Assembly: GCA_025174535.1 (NCBI GenBank)
Contig: JALBUN010000010.1
Span: 186,001 to 250,000 of the forward strand
DNA length: 64,000 bases
Reading direction: 5' to 3'
Origin: Cantharellus purpuraceus
Taxonomy: Eukaryota > Basidiomycota > Agaricomycetes > Cantharellales > Hydnaceae
The stretch's first letter is position 1; every line of letters starts with the position of its first letter. Positions 55,078 through 64,000 of the stretch are shown piece after piece. Position numbers and translations under genes: made by a program. Under the pieces are notes generated by a model, which searched no databases, was not told the origin of the DNA, and was given only the letters and a program-made list of their open reading frames with translations.

Positions 55078-57202
55078 GACGTATGCCACTACCACCCACA
55101 AGAGCCTAATATTAGTAATATTGGGGGTTCTCAGTTGTTGCTCCATTATCTTGATACTAATATGTATTCATGTTTGCATTTCTGCATGCACGTATGATGG
55201 ACACCATCACAGGCAGTAGCACATCTGGATAGGTGTGACCTCACCAGCACAGAACTCCACATGACCACTCAGTAAGTACTGTTAAAATCCCACATTATTA
55301 TATTCAATAAGTGATTAGACGTAAGACACATGAGTGATCAACACAGAAACTAGAATTCATTATTTCTTAGTTTTGTGCTGACAATCACTCTTGCTAGTGT
55401 GCTTTTGTCATTGGTATGTCAACCTATCAAGTTTTATGCCATGACTAACAAATGCACTAGACATTGAGGGTGCATCAAATCAATATCTGCTGTATTATTG
55501 GTCCATTCAATGTGAACTTTAGCCTACCATTGCGACAGTTCTCTCACCTATGCAAGACTGGTGAGTCTGAGTCAGACAATCCAGATGTCATCGACACTAA
55601 TTTATGTAGCTTGTCCACAATCCTCATCTGCTGCTGTCACCTCAACCTCTAAGAGAGGAATGCACACCTGAACACAAACACCTCCCCGGGCTTGCCTACC
55701 ATCTCCACCGGAAGCTTTCATGCGGCCAGACAAAGGATGCACGACGCTGTAATGGCAGAGTTTAGCAATTTGGCTGATATACTTGACAGCACCAAAGCAT
55801 CACTGCTGAATATTGGACTTGAGCAATGGGCTGCAAACAGGGACGACAGAGTCTGATATCGCACCTGTGGAAATGCAGTCCCAGCCACGGGGTGTTGAAA
55901 TTACTCCGGAGGGCTAGAACCAAGCCATAAGTCTTCATAGGACTGAATGATTTACAGTTGGATTTGTAGCACACAGACATCAACATTCTCGAAGTATTAT
56001 GGACTACAGCATGTGTGGGGTTTTGAATATTTGGTCAGTCAGCGCGAAGATCTCGGGAAACTATGTTTTCTGAAACTGTAACTACTTTTGTATCGGACGT
56101 TCCTGGTCATTATTCTTCATCTCTATGGTAGCACTCTAAAACTGCCACGGAATTGCGGACAGGTGCTAGGTAACCCTCCTGCTTCCCAAAATCCCGTGTG
56201 ATGTTCGTATGGCAAGCCCTTGATTCAAGTGGAGACACTACTAGTAGCACAGTCTTTCTCTCTGATCATCAGTCGCATATACATGTTCGTGGGAGAGGAG
56301 GCAGAGACATCGCAAATCGTGATTCTGCTTTCATTCAATTGCCATAGCAATACATAAGTATGTCTTTGTTTTCTGGACCTTGTTATAGTTGCATATGCAA
56401 AGACCAGTCCACACAGCCTTAGCGAGTCACCGGAGCTGACAGCGCCGAATAACTTGCCATGTTGAGCCCCCGGGCTGACGTCATGTGGCTGCAATGAACA
56501 TTTTTCGGAACTGTGCCTTGGAGGCGATCAATCGATCACTCGCTGTAATACTGTCCGTTGTCTCCTCTCGGTGAGCAGTTTCATTTTGTACTGCCATCCT
56601 GATTAAGCTCGACCATTGCGTTGTAGTTCCCGGCTTCCACATTTGTTTTAGTGCTGATGGTGCTTCATGCTGGCATGCGACAACTACGTCGAGCCGAGCG
56701 CCTTGGCATATTCAATATGTCTTGAATAGGACTAGTCGATCTTTCAGAAGGGCTAACTTTTCTATCTCACGATGGTATTAACGAGGTTATGAACTAGTAC
56801 TCACTGCCTTCTTGCCCGAGTCGCTTCAAAATCCTAGGGGATCTTACTGAGGACTCACTAGGGTGTCTATTCTTTGCTATGCTACGTGTCTGCTGTCCCG
56901 TAACGCTCGCCCTTGACCCCCATAAGGCGACCTTGGCTATCATAGGAGCCAACTAGTCTCAAGAAAATATCCTTGGCATCGAAACGACCATCATATCATT
57001 CTCACAAGACAGATGCCTTCAAGGCACGGTGTAACGCAATAATTACCTCCCAGGCGACCTCCCTCCGGCCAAACAAATATAAAAGGCCTACAGACTTCGC
57101 AGATAATCGACATTCTACCGAACTTGACGTTCACCTTTGCCCACTTCAGCCTTTCGTTCTTCGTTCCTTCGATTCAATATTTTACCACATCATCTCTTCA
57201 AG
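55078..57202. other. Host sequence with a DUF6533-like C-terminal remnant
   Basis: On the plus strand, about 55650-55856 reads ERNAHLNTNTSPGLPTISTG, SFHAARQRMHDAVMAEFSNL and ends at a TGA. It matches the last exon of the paralogue at 15606-15815. No DUF6533 core was found upstream, where the transposon block lies. From 55860 to 57070 nothing is recognised. A TATA box (TATAAAA, 57078-57084) stands 119 bp before the next ATG. Confidence 0.6.
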
Positions 57203-57786
57203 ATGCAATTCTCTCGTGTCGCCACTTTCTTCGCTATCGTTGCTGGCATTGCAATGGCCAGACCCATGCCCCTTCATGCCCGTTCCTGTGATCTTGCTGG
57301 TCAGTCTTCCGTCAGTGATATCATATGTTATGGTGCTAAGAATTATGGGACTTTGTTAAGCTTGTGCAGCTTCCCTTGGACCCACTGCAGCCACTTGTGG
57401 ATTTGCGGTTGCACAGAAAGGCAAGGGTGAGAATTCCAGACAAATAATATTCTTCGCATGCCCATCTACTACTCATGTTGAACTTGAAGATGCCAGCCGG
57501 GATGTCTCCTGCCTTGCCGGTATCGTAAACAACGTGGAGAACGTCGTGAGTCACCATCAATATAACTCTGATGACTCACATGAATTGAATCGCACCGTCT
57601 ACCCAGCCTGCCTCTTGCTCAGCATGTGCAGGGACACTTGGCACGTTTGTCGGAGACGCAGTGAATGGTGTAGAGCATGCGGGTGCGGCAGTCGTACATG
57701 GTGTCGAGGACGCTGCCGACGATGTTGGGAATGCGATCGGCAATGGCGTTAGCGACGTCGGGAACTTTGTTGGCAGCATTTTCTGA
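57203..57786 (+). CDS. Small secreted cysteine-containing protein
   Basis: Four exons: 57203-57299, 57370-57426, 57490-57545 and 57607-57786, 390 nt and 129 residues, with GT-AG introns of 60-70 nt. The N-terminus MQFSRVATFFAIVAGIAMA is a signal peptide, followed by RPMPLHARSCDLA, probably cleaved after the Ala-rich end or after the HAR motif. The mature part has five cysteines (SCD, TCG, SCL, SCSAC) and a Gly/Ala/Val/Asn-rich C-terminus with amphipathic steps (VGNAIGNGVSDVGNFVGSIF). It has the TATA box, long 5' leader and size of fungal small secreted proteins, many of which act at the cell surface or in interactions. No enzyme motif. Confidence 0.85.
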
Positions 57787-58106
57787 GTCGATCATTAGGT
57801 TATAGTGATTGCTCAGAGTCTGTGGGCGTTCATGGCAGGATCTGCGATTCTGCTCTACCGAGAGAATTTTGCTATAATACAGATGCTATGAATAATGGAT
57901 AATCGTGCACGATCATTTTTCTGTGGTGTGATGCAACTTGTGTCAGAATCTGAGCATATAGTATTGGAATGTCGACAGTCGACATCTGAGTTGATCGTGA
58001 CAAGATTTCGATTTGGTCAAGCTGATCCTGAGGAAGTGAAAGCTACCTTTCCTAATAATGATGACGACCCGGTCCCAATTTAACAACACACACATATATA
58101 TCTAGT
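57787..58106. other. Intergenic, convergent 3' ends
   Basis: Between the secreted-protein gene and the carboxylase gene, which converge. A 62-codon frame at 57895 has no supporting feature. Nothing else seen. Confidence 0.5.
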
Positions 58107-61094
58107 CTACAGTGTTTCCTCAAACTCAATTTCAACCAATTCTTTTCCCTCTTCCACCATCTCCCCTGCCTTGCAGCCAACACTCTTGACTGTCCCCACG
58201 CCATCAGCTCTGAGCACGGTCTCGGTCTTCATACTTTCCAGAACAACGATCGCCTGCCCCATCTTGACCTTGTCTCCACTATTGACTTTGACCTCAACCA
58301 CAAGACTAGGCATGGGTGACCTGATGCCTCCCTTCGCTGCACTCAGTACGGCCTTGCCTTTCTCCTGTAGCCACGCAGGTGCTGGTAGTAGTATCGTCGT
58401 CTTGCGGCCATCGTGGAAAACGTGCAGTCGTTCAGCTATAGACGTAGACGCAGAAGACGTGGGAGGCGTTGGTGGGGATGGCTGCGAAACAATCGTCGTG
58501 CGCAACTTCGCCCCATTGAGGGTAGACAACAGCGTTGAAGAATCAATAAGTGATGCAGGGACCGAAGTATAAACGACGTCGCCAGTAAGAGTTGTGATGG
58601 TGACGTCAAAGGCATCAGACGGCGTGGGGATGAGGCGGACTGCCGTACGGTGCGATTGCGAGTCGGTTTGAAGAGTGATGAGGCGTTCGTAGCGTTCACC
58701 TCCAAACCTTCTAGCTCCCAGTGAAGCCCACGGGGAATTCCGAACAGCAACTGAAGGGCGATCGCGCAGTGCAACAAATAATGCGGCAAGCGCAAAGACT
58801 TCCGGAGGGGTGTTGGAGAGGTCAGGAAAGAGTTCTGCATGGTGTTTCTAGCCCATATGCAGGTGTCAGCGTATAAGCCACTGGGTCAACGATGATACGC
58901 ACGGCAATGAAACCCGTCTCGACCTCGCCGTCAATAAATGAATTGTGACTAGCCAGGCTGTGGAGAAATTCGATATTTGTAGATACACCGACCACTTGGT
59001 ACTCTTCCAATGCTTTTCGAAGGACCCTGAGAGCTTCGGTTCGATCCCTACCTCGCGTCACGAGCTTCGAAATCATAGGATCATAGTAAACTTCGATATT
59101 AGCTCCTTGCTCGAATCCCTGCTCCAAGCGCAGGTTTTCTGCAGGAGTCGGGGTTGAGAGATGCAGAAGGGGCCCAACATCAGGCAAGAACGCGTTCCGT
59201 GGATTCTCGGCGTATATCCGTGCTTCAAAGGCATGACCTGATAGGGGAATCTCGATCTGAGCGAGAGGGAGTGGGTTTCCTGCCGCAACCTGTGAACAGA
59301 AGCTACGTTTGTCGACATGAGGAGTCAGTGACATAGTTGACCTGCCTCGAGTTGCCATTCTACAAGGTCTTGTCCGGTGATCATTTCTGTCACGGGGTGC
59401 TATAACAGGTTCATAACTGATGATGCTGATCGCTATCCAAGATCTTACCTCTACTTGAAGACGGGTGTTCCTAGAAACCGGCATCAAAGACAAGACCGAC
59501 ATTCAAAAATAAGAACCATTACATTTCCATGAAGTAAAATTCCTGCTTATCGGTATCAAAAATGAATTCCACTGTGCCTGCACCAACATAATTGACAGCT
59601 TTGGCCGCGGCGACAGCTTTGGCACTCAGGTCTGCTCGTATCACATCGGGAAGGCCTGGTGCGGGAGCCTAGTGGAAACACAGACAGTTAGACATACGCA
59701 TATGAAAGTCACTAAAACTGGCCTCTTCAATGATCTTCTGATGCCTCCGTTGAACGGAGCAATCCCTCTCCCAGAGACTAACTACATTCCCCATCATATC
59801 ACCGAACACCTGAACCTCCACATGACGTGGGCGTTCGATATATTTCTCAACGAGCACCCGGTCATCTCCGAAGGACTTCCTCGCCTCTCTTCGAGCAGAC
59901 TCTAAAGCCTCTGGGAATTCGCCTGCAGATCGTACAATGCGCATGCCCTTGCCACCGCCTCCCAGAACTGCTTTGATCAGCACAGGGTATCCCATAGTTG
60001 ACGCAGCAGAAAGTAATGTTTCAGTAGACTGGGCATCTCCATGATACCCCGGGACGCATGGCACATCAGCAGCTAATAACAGTCAATGGAGGCACACCCA
60101 AGGATGAAACTGGATAAACCTAGCATGATGTCCTTAGACTCGCTTTAAGATATCCAGTGTCAGAATTGTAATCCCTTGACATAGACTTTTTGTTACCTTT
60201 TTGACCCCATGCTTCTGATAGCACTTGCTGGTGGTCCAATGAATACGATGCCCTCCGAAGCTAATCTCTCAGCAAAAATTGCGTTCTCGCTCAAAAAACC
60301 GTATCTAGTGCGCTATTAGAATATCTGACGTCAACCTCCTGCCTGAACCTACCCAGGATGAATGGCCTGATGGTAAACCAGTTGGTGATTTGAGAAATAA
60401 ATATACACGAGGAAGAAACCACCTGTGCACCGGTCCTATGAGCGATTTCTATGATTCTATCTGCTCTGAGCTGTGAAGCAGTATCAGTATTATGGATAAC
60501 GCAATATATGATTTCCGTACATAACTCTCGGTCGAAGGTGCAGGACCAATGCAATATGCCTCGTCTGCCTGGATGAAAGATATGAAAACGAATTAACAAA
60601 GGAATCATCAACCACACCATTCGAACGTGTAAGGCATTATTGTCGACTTCACTGTATACAGCGACAGTCTTAATACCAAGTTTTTTGGCGGTTCTTATGA
60701 CTCGGCATGCAATTTCACCTCTATAGTTGTTGCCCAAAGTCAACAACTAACTAATTTCGACACGAAGAGATGCCGCGCACCTATTCGCTATAAGTATTTT
60801 GTCAAATAGGGGCTTCCGGTTTAACTTGTCCGATGTTACTTCGGAGGCTGTCAAGGTATTGGCTTTTTATAGAAACGGATTCAAGAGACCGCTCCAACCT
60901 TTTGCAAATCCTCGGGTTTGCATATGGAGTATATCTGACCCTTCATTGCTGCGTGAAATGGCTCTCTGTATAGTGCTGGAACTGGATATGAAGTTACGCG
61001 AAATAGCTCTTGTAGACACAGGTTTGATACAAGTTGGAGTAGAGGTAAAACATGCTCGAGGCCTCACAGAACGTGACGAAGTCTTTAGTAACAT
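58107..61094 (-). CDS. mccA: Methylcrotonoyl-CoA carboxylase subunit alpha, mitochondrial
   Basis: Biotin-carrying subunit of the enzyme that carboxylates 3-methylcrotonyl-CoA in leucine breakdown. Fourteen exons: 60899-61094, 60781-60847, 60618-60720, 60521-60568, 60423-60470, 60353-60366 (14 nt), 60197-60304, 60120-60142, 59723-60072, 59523-59668, 59449-59470, 59346-59399, 58903-59289 and 58107-58847; 768 residues. The N-terminus is Arg/Ser-rich (targeting). Biotin carboxylase follows: [91 protein letters not shown]. The C-terminal biotin domain has the acceptor lysine in ESMKTE. Two introns (59669-59722 and 59290-59345) start with GC rather than GT. The substrate is inferred from overall likeness; another acyl-CoA carboxylase is less likely. 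Confidence 0.92.
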
Positions 61095-62145
61095 TGGAGA
61101 TTCTTAAGGCAGAAGCCAAGATCGCTAGACAAGCTCCTGCTCCGATCAGCTGAACTCCGCTGACTATCGGCGCGGCGCCCTTCACCCGACCGGCGGTACC
61201 TTGTGTTGCCAGATATATAACCCAAACGTCACACGTCACGCTGCAAACTCCACCGTCTGTATTTACAACTATTACAACATAAAATGTTACAACTTGAAAT
61301 TTTATCAACTTCTAGATATTACACAAGCGGAAGGACGTAGTTAGAACAACTTCGAGCTCCGAAACAGCCAGTGAGTCACAGTAAAAATCGAACCTTTTCT
61401 CATATTGTCCGGGACTCGATTTGGAAATGAGATGGATCGGCGTCCGTGGGGGCTTACTCGAATCCACATCAAACGCTCATCAAGTTGGTCACTGTGAAAG
61501 AGCATCTAATATTAGATAAGTACCCATCTACCCTAGCTTCTTCTCCATATTATTTGGTGCTTCCCAGTGTTCCAGAAAGTTACGGTTTCCCTGCCTGCAG
61601 CAGCTTTGCCACTCCATTTTGTCACGCAGGAGTTGCAGGTGCTGGTGACCCAGGAAGTCTGACTGCGACCGAAGAACCAGCGACGGGAAGCAAGAGACGT
61701 TAGTTCACAGATGCAATCATCTTGAAAAGAGGACAATGGGGTTAGAACTACATCAAACTTGTATGATGAGGAGCAGCAATATACCAGTGCTATATCATAA
61801 GCGCCTATCACCTACAGCTCTCCACTTTGATACTGTGTTTCTCTCTCCTACGATACCTATTTACTATTCAGGGCTTCCTTCAAAAGCTTGTCCGGTTATA
61901 TGCCGGCCGAAGAAGCGAGGAGCCTGAGAACTTTTTGTCGCCAAGCTGCAGGATGAATGCCGCAAGATCACGGAGTAGATGTCACAACTGGGGAGTGCAT
62001 GCATACGGAAGTGCTGCACGTCCCTTGGTCTCATTCACCAACCTGAACTCTTCACGAAATGCAAGCGGTGGATAGAATACCCACTATGGCAGCTATAGCG
62101 GGTGGGGTGGTGCGTGTTTTCCTCCCAGAGTCCTAGAGGAACCAT
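61095..62145. other. Divergent intergenic region between mccA and the P450 gene
   Basis: No gene recognised. Should hold both promoters. Short frames at 61446 and 61533 have no motif. Confidence 0.5.
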
Positions 62146-64000
62146 TTGACGAACAGTGTTTGTTACCACCAGGCTTCCCACTTCATATTCAATCGATATG
62201 AACCCAGACGACCTCTGCCAATCCTATCCTTGATTTTTGGGCCTCCAACCTTGATTGCGGTGCTCCTTTGGTCATCCAACCGAAGTTCTGCCATAGTAGT
62301 CCTGAGATCCTATGCTATTCACTTCGGAAGTCTGATCGCCTCAATCATCGCATATCGTCTCTCCCCATATCATCCATTGGCATCCTTTCCAGGACCTGTG
62401 ATCTGCCGGATAACGAGACTCTGGGCGCTTTATATTGTGTATACGGGGAAGCAGAGGCAATACTATCAATCTCTCCATTCCCGCTACGGCACGCATGTCC
62501 GAACTGGTGAGAAGATCAGCCTAGCAACCTAAAGGCATCGTAACCTTGCATTTCAGGTCCCAATCATCTCCATATCAGTACTGCTGATGCTCTTCCGACA
62601 GTGATGGGGATAAAGCCTTTCAGGAGAGGCGATCGTGAGTTGCCATGTCTACTATGTGTAACCTACTTTCTTATTCATATTATCAGGGTATGACATAACC
62701 AAAATTCCTGGGACAACTGGCAATCTCGTGTCGATAGTTGACCCTCAAGAACATGCTCAACGCCGAAAAATATGGGACCGGAGCATGAATAATCAAGCTG
62801 TACTAGGCTATCAAGACATGCTTTTCGCGCGCATTAGCCAACTTGTTCATGAGCTTGAAAAACGAGAGGGTTCAGAGGTTGATCTTGCGTCATGGTTATC
62901 ATGTCTTTCGTATGCTGCGTTCCTGCCGGGTTTGCTCTTGGTTTCTTTCTTCTAACTACCATGTCATGCAGTTTTGACTTTATGGGTGACCTAGCGTAAG
63001 TTTTTTCGAACCCCAAGAGTTGATATCCAAGGGAATTCCATATAGGTTCGGCGGAGCATTCCGACTCCTGGACCATGGTTCCGATGTTGACGGCTATATG
63101 AGACTGGCGGGACTGACCAGCATGTTTGTCCCACATCCACCTTTCTCTAATGATGCATCCTGACCCGCTTAGATATCATGAGACATTTGGAACAATTCCT
63201 TGGATCAAACCTTTCGTGGGCTTGCTCCCTGGTGTGGGGCGAGGAAAGAGGGACCGCTTCTTAGAGTTTTCAAAAGAAAGCGTTCTTGCCAGACAGGCGC
63301 AAGGTTCTTCAAGGAGAGACGTCTTCTACTACCTGGTAAGTTAATCACATTATCTACTCAGGACAAGATTCATATTCTTCGAATGCAGCTTGATGAGGAA
63401 GGGATTGGAAATGGCCCGCCATCGTTACCGACGCTGATTTTAGAATCCGGGTTAACAATTGTTGCTGGTAACTTCACGTTCCTCGTGTCTCTCCTCGACG
63501 AGGGCACTGACGTAGCACAGGTTCCGACACTACAGGGACTGCACTGTCTAATATCTTCTTTTACTTACTGTCCAATCCCGAGATTTTTGCGCGTCTACGA
63601 CAGGAAATTGATAGCGTATTCCCGCTGGGAATAGACGCTTCCTCTTCCGCCGGAGCAGCCAACATGAAGCTCTTGAATGCCGTCATGTAGGTCTCGTCCC
63701 TCGTCAAACTCATGTTGTGACTAGACTATTATGCTAGAAATGAGACATTGAGGCTTCAGCCTGCTGTCTCGAGCGGCGTCCAGCGTCTCCTGCCGTCGGG
63801 CAGTGGCGGAGTGAGTGTCGCAGACCGGTAAGCACGCCGAGGTATGTGCACTTATGTTGGGAATTGAGCCGGCATAGTTGGATTCCAGAGGGGACCACTG
63901 TTCAAGTGTCAACATACACCGGTGTGTTTTCTTGTCCACAGGTACACGCGATTGTATTTACTACGGTGTAACGTTTACAGTGCATCGAGATCCCCAATAC
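62146..64000 (+). CDS. Cytochrome P450 monooxygenase, 3' end outside the window
   Basis: Haem-thiolate enzyme anchored in the ER by its N-terminus. Exon 1 (to about 62507) has hydrophobic runs (LPILSLIFGPPTLIAVLLW) and the proline hinge YHPLASFPGP. Later exons read GPNHLHISTADALPTVMG, YDITKIPGTTGNLVSIVDP with EHAQRRKIWDRSM (C helix), FDFMGDLAFGGAF, the I helix IVAGSDTTGTALSNIFFYLL split by an intron, and the K-helix ExxR as NETLRLQP. The haem-binding Cys would follow beyond the edge. The order and the RRKIWDR motif are typical of basidiomycete P450s; the family cannot be set from this part. The start codon is the first ATG of the open frame and is uncertain. Confidence 0.88.

Noticed and set aside
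61446..62075. Short frames between mccA and the P450 gene
   Set aside because: No motif or signal; the region is most simply intergenic or upstream P450 sequence.
1..64000. tRNA and rRNA genes
   Set aside because: None recognised by eye on either strand; a dedicated tRNA scan would be needed to exclude intron-containing ones.

Overview
The window is nuclear DNA of a basidiomycete fungus, very probably an Agaricomycete. The host genes have many introns of about 45-75 nt, two of them belong to the DUF6533 membrane-protein family typical of mushrooms, and the mobile elements are chromodomain Ty3/gypsy, Ty1/copia, Tad-like LINE and Tc1/mariner types. No bacterial features, tRNA or rRNA were recognised. 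Assignments rest on motifs read by eye; no database was searched.

Layout. (1) 1-11650 is a repeat block: a gypsy RT scrap, then gypsy element A (494-9324, coding on the minus strand, with a plus-strand extra gene between pol and the 3' LTR), then a LINE cut by element A. (2) 11650-24900 is a host island: a DUF6533 gene (11 exons), a frameshifted DUF6533 paralogue, glutathione synthetase (GSH2, 5 exons) and a serine/threonine kinase (2 exons). (3) 24900-55077 is a 30 kb nest of elements. Target-site duplications (TSDs) give much of its order: a copia element received gypsy element B (34711-48018, TSD ACAAA), a 1.3 kb solo LTR (family H) and a solo LTR of family D that later took a solo LTR of family E. 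Element B carries solo LTRs of families G and F, gypsy element C, and a family D LTR with a second one inserted in reverse. To the left lie a second copia, a Tc1/mariner element with a solo LTR inside its transposase, and fragments of element C and of LTRs A, D and H. (4) 55078-64000 is host again: a DUF6533 remnant, a small secreted protein gene, the biotin-carrying subunit of methylcrotonoyl-CoA carboxylase (14 exons, minus strand) and a cytochrome P450 that runs off the end.

Strongest observations. Element A carries an antisense gene with its own TATA box whose product has exact Zn2Cys6 spacing between coiled coils. Element C is filled with short perfect inverted repeats in LTR, leader and coding sequence, one of which shows a compensatory change between two copies. 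LTR family H holds an array of bZIP-type TGACTCA sites on a 24-bp period upstream of its TATA box. Many premature stops in the gypsy elements are TGA where CGA (Arg) is expected, which suggests C-to-T decay at CpG.

The GSH2, DUF6533, secreted-protein, kinase and carboxylase models each close in frame from start to stop with the introns proposed, so they look intact. The transposable elements look dead: all carry stops, frameshifts or insertions, and solo LTRs far outnumber paired ones.
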